A stretch of DNA of 64,000 bases from Bacteroidales bacterium. GTDB taxonomy: Bacteria; Bacteroidota; Bacteroidia; Bacteroidales; Prolixibacteraceae. The position numbers and the translations under genes are program-made. The DNA lies in assembly GCA_012719495.1 (NCBI GenBank), contig JAAYAG010000041.1, positions 1-64,000 on the forward strand, written 5' to 3'. Positions 1-7,996 of this stretch are shown piece after piece. The notes under the pieces are model-generated. The model saw nothing but the letters and a program-made list of their open reading frames with translations, had not been told where the DNA came from and searched no databases. The stretch's first letter is position 1. The number at the start of each line of letters is the position of its first letter.

Positions 1-2401
1 ATTTATCATTGATTTTCAAATCAATATTGGTAGTATATTCTTTTTCCAGACTAATAATTTCCAAAGGAGCAATGCTCATATCATATTTCAACATTCGCCG
101 TATATACTTTTTAATAATATCGATTACCAAAAGATTCTTCCCGTTTTTATTGAAACTTCCTCCCTTAAAAAATTCCTTTTCCAACGCATCGAAAAGAACT
201 TTATCGATGAGTAAATGATTGTCGAGCATCGACTTAATGAACGATGACTCAATTGTTTTTCCGAGAAAAGGTTTATACAATTCTTCCATTGCCGAATGGG
301 CAACCTTTCCAAATACCAACTGATCAATCTCTTCCGAGACATCATCACTTTCGCGTATCGATTCTACATAATTGAAATAAAACTTCAAACCACACTCAAT
401 ATATGAGTTCAGCATTGTTGGACTAAGGCGCTTTTCGGTTACAATTTTTTCAAGTTTCTCCAACAAAGCCTGATCTTTCTCAACAATAATCGGATTATTT
501 TCAACTGTTTCAAAATTGAAAACCCCTTGCTTTTCGACCAGCGTGAGACCTGGTGCCTCATATTTCAATTGCTTTGCATAGCGACATACTTCACCCCTCG
601 AAAGAGCTTCTGTACGTGAATCGAAAACCAAAGTAACCCGTTTTGCCCGCTGCAACAACCGATAGAAATAATATGCATACATCGCATTACGGTGCTCAAT
701 TACAGGCAAATCGAACCCTTTTCTCAATGAATTGGGAATGAACGAATGCTGATGTTGTACTCCGGGAAGTTTTTCATCGTTGAAAGACAGGAGAATCAGG
801 TTTTCAAAGTCGAGACAACGCGTTTCGAGAAACCCCATCAACTGCATTCCTGAAAGAGGCTCTCCTTCAAAAGGAATGCTCATTTTTTCGGCAGAACGGA
901 GCAAAAGCTGGTAAAATAGCTTTTTCGATACTAATCTGTCTGAAAATGATTTATTAACGAACAGGGTGCTGTGCTGGCGATTAACTAACAGATATAACTG
1001 GTAAAGTGCTTCTTTTACAAATGGATCATCGTCAGGTACACGAGCAAAAAGCTTTTTGATGATCGCATGTAAGTATTCTTTCACCGAAGGGGCATCGTCC
1101 GGAACCTCGAAAACCGAGGCCAGCAATTCATCGCTTACCACCTCACTTTTTGTGATGTAAACGAGATTGTTCTGCTTAATCCTGAGGTTAAGGCTTTCAA
1201 TAAAGTCGGCCACAAAAGGTTTGATTAATGGGTTATTTAGCAAGGCAAGCACATTCCTGTAATAATATAAAGTCTCGTTATTATTCCCTTTCCTCCCATT
1301 TCTGTCTAAATCAATCAAGCCTTTTAAAAGGGCAAAAACTACTGAGTTTTTCAGCGGGAAACCCATGGTAATGTTTACGTCGGCAATCGAATCGGGTAAC
1401 GAAGAAAGCACCGAGTGCAGTAGAGACTCGTCGCAAAGCACAATTGCAGTATTGTCGAACGAACTATTAATGAATTGATTATTCTCAGCGAGCCAATTCG
1501 ATGCATAAATAGCTTGCCCCGAGAATCCAGGAATTGAAACCAAATCGATGCTTGCTAATTTTTCAAAACTGTTATCCGAAAACGAAAAATCAACCGGCGC
1601 AGGATAATTTTTAAGGTTTGAATGCATAAAAAAAGCAGCTTCATGGTCACTTTTCTGCATATAAAATTGATCGAAATCCCAGAAAAAATCTGCCCTACAA
1701 TTTATTTTCACATAATTAAAGAGTGCTTTCTCGCAATTATTAAGTGCATTAAAGCCTACAAAAGCAATTTCTTTCCCTTCCCAATGCGACGTTCCAGTTT
1801 TTACCATTTCAGCCATTTGCCTGTACACCATACCCTCATAGGCAAGCCCCTTAGTTTTCAGGCTCTTATTAAACTCATTATATACCGGGAAAAGGTTAGC
1901 CCAATTCTTTATAAAACTGTCTTTTTCGCCAGAATTCTTTACTTGCAGAATGTGTTGCCAAAATGTCGACAAAAACAAGATTTGTTCTTTGCTGAGGTAT
2001 TCAAATCCTGAATCGATCTCTTTGAGCGACATTATGTTTTTGAAAAGCTGTTTTCCATCGACAAGATATTTGTCAATATCATTAAAGTCGGACAAAAGCA
2101 TTTCACCCCAATAAAAAAAATCATCGAGGGGCTCCTCTATTGAAGTAATTTTCATAAAGGTTTCCCATAATTGCACAACTAACGAGCTATTATCATCGAC
2201 TTTAAGAGGTGAAAATCCCGAAACCATTTCAGAAATGGTAATTATGCTTGGAGAGAAAATAGGTTTCTCTGTTAAAGTACTTAAGTATTTTTGAAAGAAT
2301 AATCCCGCACGTCTATTGGGAAAAACGACAGTAAGCTGTTCAAGATGCCCATGATGCTTACCATAGAGGTAAGAAGCGACACTATGCAGAAATTTTTCCA
2401 T
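1..2401 (-). CDS. AddB/RecB-like PD-(D/E)XK nuclease family protein, 3' end beyond window
   Basis: The minus strand is open from an ATG at 2401 to the window edge, giving about 800 residues. The N-terminus (MEKFLHSVASYLYGKHHGHL, then VVFPNRRAGLFFQKYL) resembles the degenerate helicase-like start of AddB-type proteins. The body lacks a convincing Walker A motif. From about base 450 leftward begins the C-terminal nuclease module, with LSPTMLNSYIECGLKFYFNY followed by FGKVAHSAMEELY, which is the usual start of the PDDEXK_1 (RecB/AddB) nuclease domain. The catalytic D and (D/E)XK residues should lie beyond base 1. In Bacteroidota such a protein normally pairs with a UvrD/RecB-type helicase to process double-strand breaks. 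That partner is not visible here. Family assignment is fairly sure; the AddB role is inference. Confidence 0.85.
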   Translation of the reverse strand, partial: MEKFLHSVASYLYGKHHGHLEQLTVVFPNRRAGLFFQKYLSTLTEKPIFSPSIITISEMVSGFSPLKVDDNSSLVVQLWETFMKITSIEEPLDDFFYWGEMLLSDFNDIDKYLVDGKQLFKNIMSLKEIDSGFEYLSKEQILFLSTFWQHILQVKNSGEKDSFIKNWANLFPVYNEFNKSLKTKGLAYEGMVYRQMAEMVKTGTSHWEGKEIAFVGFNALNNCEKALFNYVKINCRADFFWDFDQFYMQKSDHEAAFFMHSNLKNYPAPVDFSFSDNSFEKLASIDLVSIPGFSGQAIYASNWLAENNQFINSSFDNTAIVLCDESLLHSVLSSLPDSIADVNITMGFPLKNSVVFALLKGLIDLDRNGRKGNNNETLYYYRNVLALLNNPLIKPFVADFIESLNLRIKQNNLVYITKSEVVSDELLASVFEVPDDAPSVKEYLHAIIKKLFARVPDDDPFVKEALYQLYLLVNRQHSTLFVNKSFSDRLVSKKLFYQLLLRSAEKMSIPFEGEPLSGMQLMGFLETRCLDFENLILLSFNDEKLPGVQHQHSFIPNSLRKGFDLPVIEHRNAMYAYYFYRLLQRAKRVTLVFDSRTEALSRGEVCRYAKQLKYEAPGLTLVEKQGVFNFETVENNPIIVEKDQALLEKLEKIVTEKRLSPTMLNSYIECGLKFYFNYVESIRESDDVSEEIDQLVFGKVAHSAMEELYKPFLGKTIESSFIKSMLDNHLLIDKVLFDALEKEFFKGGSFNKNGKNLLVIDIIKKYIRRMLKYDMSIAPLEIISLEKEYTTNIDLKINDK

Positions 2402-2764
2402 GTTCTTTGGTTTGATGGGTAAAAATAAGAAAAAGAATTAGTATTGATGTCCCAGCATTTTAAAACAAATTGCAATAAAGTTCCAAAAACAAATTTTAAT
2501 GAATTTAACATTGTTCATGCAAATAACCATGATGTTGGCACGTTCGAAAACGTTTGCAATGGGGTTTTGAGGAAAATATTCGTTAACGTTTTTTATGATT
2601 TTAAAAAAAAATTATATATTAGCTATCCAGAATTAGAAACGAAACAGGTTAGAGTTACCTAAAAATATAATCTACCTTTTCTCTTTAAACCATCATCTAT
2701 TTTCTGATCTAACTAAACTATGAACAGCCGGGTTATCAAAACAGATAACCCGCTTTGTTTTTTA
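2402..2764. other. A+T-rich intergenic stretch without a gene
   Basis: No convincing gene lies here. A short plus-strand frame (2444-2662, 72 codons) shows no family resemblance. It holds the upstream region of the minus-strand nuclease gene, the short palindrome TCGTTAACG-like sequence near 2580-2590, and a strong hairpin at 2729-2752 next to the end of the isochorismatase-like gene. Confidence 0.5.
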
Positions 2765-2766
2765 TT
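2729..2766 (+). terminator. intrinsic terminator-like hairpin
   Basis: A perfect 9-bp stem CGGGTTATC / GATAACCCG (2729-2737 and 2744-2752) with a 6-base loop is followed on the plus strand by CTTTGTTTTTT. The T-tract orients it for plus-strand transcription, although no plus-strand gene precedes it. On the minus strand it lies just after the isochorismatase-like stop codon, but with only a weak T-run behind it, so it could serve that operon less efficiently. Confidence 0.65.
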
Positions 2767-3307
2767 ACTTAACCAACTTCGAGATTGACTTAAACGAACT
2801 GCTTGCCGCTGTTCTTGTAAGTTCAAAAAGTAGCGATTCGTGATTTAGTACCATGATATTCTCGTATCTGAACCTCTCGAGGGCAATCTTCCAGTCATCT
2901 TTATTTCTCGACGAGGTGCAATCGTAAATAACCACAGGGGTATAACCTGCAGCTTTTAAATCGACAGCTGTTTGAAGTACACAAACATGTGATTCGATTC
3001 CGCAGATAATTACAGTCTTTTTATCGGCCTCTTCCAGTGCTTCAACAAAGGCTGGTTCATCATAACAACTGAATGAAACTTTTTCAATTGGATTAAAATG
3101 ACTGATTAACGAAGAAACCTCCACCAATGTTTGTCCTAATCCCTTTGAATATTGCTGAGTTACGATAAGCGGTACGCTAAGCTCCTGAAGACCCAGCACT
3201 AATTTGCATGAATTGCCCAAAAACTCTTCTTTTCGGGCCATAGCAGGGTACAACCGCTCCTGAATATCGATTACCAAACCAATACAATCTTCTTTAATTA
3301 TCCTCAT
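2765..3307 (-). CDS. isochorismatase-like cysteine hydrolase
   Basis: A 180-residue cytosolic hydrolase of the isochorismatase/YcaC fold. The expected catalytic triad is visible: Asp14 in LVIDIQE, Lys76 in EKVSFSCY, and Cys109 in CGIESHVCV followed by QTAVDL. I chose the ATG at 3307, which gives the normal MRIIKEDCIGLVIDIQERL start. The frame stays open further upstream into the SIS gene, but that extension reads as junk antisense to no known domain. It is the last gene of the eight-gene minus-strand run, 98 bases after the SIS gene stop. Members hydrolyse small amides or related bonds; the substrate cannot be told from sequence. Confidence 0.88.
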   Translation of the reverse strand: MRIIKEDCIGLVIDIQERLYPAMARKEEFLGNSCKLVLGLQELSVPLIVTQQYSKGLGQTLVEVSSLISHFNPIEKVSFSCYDEPAFVEALEEADKKTVIICGIESHVCVLQTAVDLKAAGYTPVVIYDCTSSRNKDDWKIALERFRYENIMVLNHESLLFELTRTAASSSFKSISKLVK

Positions 3308-3405
3308 CGCTAATTGTTTTTTACATGGACAAATATGGGTTTTATTTACCGAATGCGGTAAGGGCGATTTCGAAGTAAAAAACTGTTTAAAGAAAAGATA
3401 ATGTT

Positions 3406-4008
3406 CTATTTCAATTGCTCTCGCGATTTCAGGCCGAGGTATCCGCCATGATGTCTTTTTGCGTAGTCGGCACAAGTAAAGCCAATTTTCTTCATCAATA
3501 AAACAACCAACACATCGCCAATAACATTCATCACTGTAGTTGATGTGCTTGGGGTAAGCCCCAGCGGGCATACTTCTTCTGGCCCGCCAGTAGATATAAC
3601 AACCTGAGCCGTACGAGCAATTTCGCTTTTAGGATTACCCGTAATTAAAATAATAGGGATTTCTTCGTATAAGTTTCGAGAAAGCTCAATCAACTCAATA
3701 ATCTCACGGGTTTTCCCCGAGTTCGAAATAAGCAGCATTATATCATTTCGTGCCAATACGCCAAGGTCTCCATGTTGGGCATCGCTTGGGTGAAGAAAAA
3801 GTGCAGGTGTACCTGTCGAACTAAACGTTGTTGCAATATTTTGGGCAATCTGTCCCGCTTTTCCCATTCCGCTTGCAACAAGCTTGCCTCCATCTGAATG
3901 CACTTTTTTGAAGATAAGGTCAACTGCTGCTGGAAAATTGTCATCGACAGGAATATTCAGGATCGCGGCTGACTCTTTGGCAATTATTTCGTGTATTTCT
4001 GAAAGCAT
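3406..4008 (-). CDS. SIS-domain sugar-phosphate isomerase, KdsD/GutQ-like (SIS domain only)
   Basis: A 200-residue protein with one SIS domain. Visible motifs are VASGMGKAGQIAQNIATTF, the family signature HPSDAQHGDLG, and LLISNSGKTREIIEL. These match arabinose-5-phosphate isomerases, which supply the Kdo pathway of lipopolysaccharide synthesis. Canonical KdsD is about 330 residues and has two C-terminal CBS domains; these are absent here, and the protein ends shortly after the SIS domain. I chose ATG 4008 (MLSEIHEIIAKESAAIL), 10 bases after the upstream lipoprotein gene; the longer frame overlaps that gene. Isomerase activity is likely, but whether this is the cell's Kdo isomerase or a relative acting on another sugar phosphate is open. 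Confidence 0.85.
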   Translation of the reverse strand: MLSEIHEIIAKESAAILNIPVDDNFPAAVDLIFKKVHSDGGKLVASGMGKAGQIAQNIATTFSSTGTPALFLHPSDAQHGDLGVLARNDIMLLISNSGKTREIIELIELSRNLYEEIPIILITGNPKSEIARTAQVVISTGGPEEVCPLGLTPSTSTTVMNVIGDVLVVLLMKKIGFTCADYAKRHHGGYLGLKSREQLK

Positions 4009-4018
4009 AGCTACAATT

Positions 4019-5539
4019 TCAATGTAAAACAGACTGTTCAATCCTACTGGCACCCGATAAGCCATCAACATCAATATTCGGGTCAAAATTGGCCTGCAAA
4101 GCGTTGTCACGGGCAGCTTCGAGCAATGACGCCCGGTTGATGTTTACTTTTCCATTCACCAGCTCGGGTACATTATAATTATCTTTGTACGAACGATAAA
4201 ACAAAGGATCACGTTGAGGCATTACAAAGGGTTTACTAAAGTTTCCCTTTTCATCGACGTGTGTAAAATAAGGTCTGGTACACAATCCATCGAGACGTTT
4301 GCTGCTAAAGGCAATCCACCGACTATTTCCTGACCAGCTGTGATAACTATCGACATCACCGCTATTGAACGGAAAAGGAAAGAAGTCATTGGTCTCGAGG
4401 TTTAGCAGGTACAAATCGCTGCTCTTATTGAAAATTGAAAAATAACCATGGTCAGCTAGGGTAAACATCAGCCATTTTCCATCGGGAGAAATCTTTGGAA
4501 AAGTTATGCTTCCTCCAGCTTGTGCAGCTGAAAGTACGGTTTCAACCGTTCCCCAAGTTTTTGTTTCAACATCGTAAGAGATACGACACAAGTCGTAAAC
4601 TACTTCATCCCAGGCAATTGATTCAGAAACCTCTTCTGTTCGGCAAAAATATATGTATTTCCCATCGGGCGACCAATTAGGCAGTGATTCCCTCTGTCGT
4701 GTAGAAACAAGTGGAGAAGTCGTAATTTCATTATTTTCAATATCGTACACTACAATATCAGAAGCTCGGTCGTACACTTCATTTTTCTTATCGACCCCAT
4801 GAAACCACTGACTGATAAGGTTTACCGAAAAAGCAATATGCTTACCTCCGGGATGCCACGATGGATAAGCAGCAGCCGACATAGTGACCGGTGTTTTAGT
4901 ATTCACCTTTTTAACTTCGTCGCCACGGGCTATAACTGTTCCTGCATATTTCCCCCGCATGTGAAACATAATTTGTTCAGGGTCTTGCTGATTAAAATTA
5001 TGGCAGTTCATGCAATTTCCTTCGGTATTTCGGTTTAGCATTATGGCCGTTTGCCTGAATGAAGTCAAGTCGCGCTGATACAACCCCAGCTTATTCCAAA
5101 GGATATAGCCTACATTAATAATACGGTACGCCAAATGCGAATCGATATTATCGGAAGAAACAGTAATAGTAAATAGTTGATAATCAACCCATTTCCCGGA
5201 ATTATCTTTTACAAAGATCTTTACATTGATTGATTTTCCAGCGTTCGAGGCCAGCATTTTATGCCATTTTTTCAAGGGAATGTCAACAACCCCGTTGTCT
5301 GATTTCACAACAAAACCATTCCCGCTGGCATCAACAAAATTTGCCTGGTATTCAATTCCCTTTTCTTCTATGTAAAAATTGAGTGGTGCAATATTGGCAG
5401 GCACCGTTACTCCTGCATAATCGGGGAAAATTGACACGGTTTGATTAATGCTTACGCTTTGAGGCTCTGTCATCTTTGTAGAGCAAGAAGCAAAGATGAC
5501 GACTATCAATATGTATAGTAGATGTTGTATTGTCTTCAT
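4019..5539 (-). CDS. PD40/TolB-like beta-propeller lipoprotein with a CxxCH haem motif
   Basis: A 506-residue envelope protein. Residues 1-19 form a lipoprotein signal (MKTIQHLLYILIVVIFASC, lipid Cys19). An Ig-like or immunoglobulin-type region follows (about 30-130). Residues 176-180 read CMNCH, a c-type haem attachment motif. From about 220 there are repeated PD40/TolB-type blades: YPSWHPGGKHIAFS, LPNWSPDGKYIYFC, FPKISPDGKWLMFT, YHSWSGNSRWIAFSS. It is likely periplasmic or outer-membrane anchored. Its start lies 5 bases from the stop of the DUF6057 gene, so the two are translationally linked. Function is not established. The haem motif suggests cytochrome maturation, but a single CxxCH can be coincidental. 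Confidence 0.85.
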   Translation of the reverse strand: MKTIQHLLYILIVVIFASCSTKMTEPQSVSINQTVSIFPDYAGVTVPANIAPLNFYIEEKGIEYQANFVDASGNGFVVKSDNGVVDIPLKKWHKMLASNAGKSINVKIFVKDNSGKWVDYQLFTITVSSDNIDSHLAYRIINVGYILWNKLGLYQRDLTSFRQTAIMLNRNTEGNCMNCHNFNQQDPEQIMFHMRGKYAGTVIARGDEVKKVNTKTPVTMSAAAYPSWHPGGKHIAFSVNLISQWFHGVDKKNEVYDRASDIVVYDIENNEITTSPLVSTRQRESLPNWSPDGKYIYFCRTEEVSESIAWDEVVYDLCRISYDVETKTWGTVETVLSAAQAGGSITFPKISPDGKWLMFTLADHGYFSIFNKSSDLYLLNLETNDFFPFPFNSGDVDSYHSWSGNSRWIAFSSKRLDGLCTRPYFTHVDEKGNFSKPFVMPQRDPLFYRSYKDNYNVPELVNGKVNINRASLLEAARDNALQANFDPNIDVDGLSGASRIEQSVLH

Positions 5540-5544
5540 AGAGC

Positions 5545-7359
5545 TTACTGTTTATCGGTGGTGGTAACAGGGCTGTTATAATGAATGTAGAACCAATAGG
5601 TCTGGCCAAACTTCTCACTTAATTCGGGCAAAGCGGCATCCATGTTCCCTTGGTTTTGGGCGATAATTGAAAGATATTCATTGAATTGCTGAACGATTTC
5701 TTTCTCGATCCGAAGGTTGCCGATAGGACGCCCAACTCGGCCTAACTCGTAAGAATACAACAAAAGGGCTTGTTGATAGACTTTTGGAACCTTCCCATAA
5801 CTAAAATTCCGACCTATGGAATAATATTTTACAAACGAGGCCAAATCGTTGTTCAATAAGAAATAAGACATTAAATATTCGTAAGCCATTCTATTTTTGG
5901 GCTTATCTATCAGGATATTAATAAGATCTTCCGATGGTTCTTGGCGATTAACTTTGAAATCGGTAAATGGCATTAATTCTCTTTTGAGGGCAATCAAATC
6001 TTCAAGATCGGGGTTTGTAGTCCCATTTAAATGTTTCTCGTACATACGGGCTCTTTGCTGAAACGTAGGATAGTCTTTCAGCACATTCACATACAAACGG
6101 GCAGCTTGTGAATCGGCCGAGGCAATGTTAGCCAAAATAAGCTGTTCGATCAGAAGGGGTGAATGTTCGTTTTGAGCAAGGGCTTCGTTGGCATAATGAA
6201 TAGCTTCGTTAACAAAGGCCAAGTCGAAGAAAAGCTCAGTAGACGGCAGCAACATATCGTTCGAAAATTGTCGGGTAAGAAACAAACCATCTACCCCCCA
6301 ACGCTGATCGTACTTGAAAAGACTGGTGGTAAGGCTGTCGGTAAAGAAAAGAGCCCTATTTACATGAAATTGGGTAATTCGATCATCAATAGTGCGGTCG
6401 TCAACCATGGTTAGAACCTCGTTCCATTTACGTTCATGTGCCAGTTTATCAACCTGAATTTTAAATTTTTGTTGTTGATCGATATGAAAATACATTCCTG
6501 CAAGAAGTCCTCCCATTACGATAAGCGAAAATGAATTTTGTAAAAATTTTGTTCGCCCGAAAGGAATTTTACCCACAAAGTCGATATTCTTGAATCTTGA
6601 TATTGAATGCATTAAAAGTGAAAATGGCAACGAAAACACAACGCCATAAAGCAAATAATCAGGTTTATAATCAGTAAAATATGGTCCCAGTTTTAAGAAT
6701 GCATCCTTCTGCCCAATGAAGAAGAATTTTGGTGCAATTAATGGCAACACCCCTGCAAGTATGGTAACTGTAAAAGAGATAATCAACAGTCGTTTGCCTC
6801 GTAGTTCACGAACTGACCAAATAAGGGCAGAAAGCGAAAAGACGAGAAAAATCAATCCGCCTGCAAGCCAATAAAAAGCAGCAAATAGCAGAATTATTGA
6901 AAATATCTGAAGTCCGGTATTCCGTTTAGCGTGGATTATAGCCGTAAAAAACGACATAAAAATAAGCAAGGATAACACCAGCAAAGGAAAGACAGGATGA
7001 AGATCGTACTCAACAAGAAGCACTGCGGTAAGGGCAGCTGGTATAAAAATAAGAAAACCATCGAGAGCCGAGCGGTTCCCTTTCAACACAAAACCAGTGA
7101 GTGAAAGGATTACAAACAATATTGCAGAAAAAAGCAATGCTCCCGTGAACGAATTGTATGCATATTGAAATAGAAATACAGAGAGGTATTCGGCCGGCCC
7201 ACCCGGGAAACTCATCATTTCATTAAAATAAGCTTTCGACGACGAGAAGCCCAATTGTTGCAAATGATAAATCAACTCGGTATTCACCATTTCGTACATG
7301 ACGTAAAAAACAGCAAAGCCCGATAAGACAAATAATAAATAGCGGATTATATTTTTCAT
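5545..7359 (-). CDS. DUF6057-like polytopic membrane protein
   Basis: A 604-residue protein whose first half is strongly hydrophobic with roughly nine to ten membrane segments (about residues 5-300, e.g. YLLFVLSGFAVFYVMYEMV and GALLFSAILFVILSLTGFVL). The second half (about 310-604) is soluble and helical, with TPR-like character (NEAIHYANEALAQNEHSPLLIEQLILANIA). I recognise this architecture as the Bacteroidota DUF6057 family, which often lies beside a PD40-type lipoprotein as it does here (5-base gap). No catalytic motif is visible. A role in envelope maintenance or polymer handling is inference only. Confidence 0.75.
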   Translation of the reverse strand: MKNIIRYLLFVLSGFAVFYVMYEMVNTELIYHLQQLGFSSSKAYFNEMMSFPGGPAEYLSVFLFQYAYNSFTGALLFSAILFVILSLTGFVLKGNRSALDGFLIFIPAALTAVLLVEYDLHPVFPLLVLSLLIFMSFFTAIIHAKRNTGLQIFSIILLFAAFYWLAGGLIFLVFSLSALIWSVRELRGKRLLIISFTVTILAGVLPLIAPKFFFIGQKDAFLKLGPYFTDYKPDYLLYGVVFSLPFSLLMHSISRFKNIDFVGKIPFGRTKFLQNSFSLIVMGGLLAGMYFHIDQQQKFKIQVDKLAHERKWNEVLTMVDDRTIDDRITQFHVNRALFFTDSLTTSLFKYDQRWGVDGLFLTRQFSNDMLLPSTELFFDLAFVNEAIHYANEALAQNEHSPLLIEQLILANIASADSQAARLYVNVLKDYPTFQQRARMYEKHLNGTTNPDLEDLIALKRELMPFTDFKVNRQEPSEDLINILIDKPKNRMAYEYLMSYFLLNNDLASFVKYYSIGRNFSYGKVPKVYQQALLLYSYELGRVGRPIGNLRIEKEIVQQFNEYLSIIAQNQGNMDAALPELSEKFGQTYWFYIHYNSPVTTTDKQ

Positions 7360-7409
7360 TTCGCTTGAAAATTATTCATTATTGATTTTAAGCCATTGGA
7401 CAACAACCA

Positions 7410-7772
7410 TTACCAGCTATTTTTCAAATCTGTTGGTTGAAAGATGTGGTTACGTTCGCTCCACAAAGAACGGTTTTGCCTTTTCAACAGTAAGCTATCT
7501 TGGTTAAACAACCTATATAAAAATGCAATAGGTGTCAGTAAAACATAAAATAACAAAAAAAGAACAACCTTCGAAACTACAAATCCAAGAACTTCTCCAA
7601 TTTTAAACCATACTTTGGCTAAAACAGCGGCCAACTCTGGAATAAGTAAGCCAACAAGTCCTGAAGCGATGGCAACAAACAGCATCCATTCTTTTCCCAA
7701 AACGGCAAAAAGAACAATAAAACCTGTGGTAATCACCAAAATAGCTTCAAGTATTTTTTCTTTTTTCATCAT
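7410..7772 (-). CDS. SxtJ-like small membrane protein
   Basis: A 120-residue protein with two to three membrane segments (ILEAILVITTGFIVLFAVLG, LFVAIASGLVGLLIPELAAV, VSKVVLFLLFYVLLTPIAFL) and a short basic C-terminus (FNQDSLLLKRQNRSLWSERN). I take the paired ATG codons at 7772/7769 as the start; the frame is open further upstream but overlaps the DUF5989 gene. This shape and its place after a carbamoyltransferase and a DUF5989 gene fit the SxtJ family, named from the saxitoxin cluster. It may be a membrane partner of the carbamoyltransferase; that role is inferred from gene context. Confidence 0.75.
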   Translation of the reverse strand: MMKKEKILEAILVITTGFIVLFAVLGKEWMLFVAIASGLVGLLIPELAAVLAKVWFKIGEVLGFVVSKVVLFLLFYVLLTPIAFLYRLFNQDSLLLKRQNRSLWSERNHIFQPTDLKNSW

Positions 7773-7792
7773 CAACAATGCTGCCTCATATT

Positions 7793-7942
7793 TCAAAAAA
7801 GCGTGTATATAAATGGAGCCAACGCACTCCCTGAGCTCAACACAATTAAAACACCCAACAACAGGAAGACAATAAGCGTGGGAATGAGCCACCACTTTTT
7901 GCGTTCCTTCATATAATTCCAAAAATCGCTGAGAAAATCCAT
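7793..7942 (-). CDS. DUF5989-like 49-residue membrane protein (SxtK-like)
   Basis: A small gene of 50 codons between the carbamoyltransferase (54 bases upstream) and the SxtJ-like gene (20 bases downstream). The product begins MDFLSDFWNYMKERKKWWLI, then has a single hydrophobic helix (PTLIVFLLLGVLIVL) and ends SGSALAPFIYTLF. This start, with a tryptophan-rich amphipathic segment, the basic ERKKWW patch and one membrane span, is what I recognise for DUF5989/SxtK-type proteins that accompany carbamoyltransferases. Its position in frame between two partners supports it being a real gene. Confidence 0.8.
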   Translation of the reverse strand: MDFLSDFWNYMKERKKWWLIPTLIVFLLLGVLIVLSSGSALAPFIYTLF

Positions 7943-7996
7943 ATCTTAATGTTTATTTTTTTGCGAATTTATTGCTAAAAGAACGAAAACGGAAAT

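Noticed and set aside
1622-2011. 129-codon plus-strand frame
   Set aside because: It is antisense to the long nuclease gene and shows no domain.
2444-2662. Short plus-strand frame of 72 codons upstream of the minus-strand nuclease
   Set aside because: No family resemblance, low-complexity A+T-rich composition, and it lies in the presumed upstream control region.
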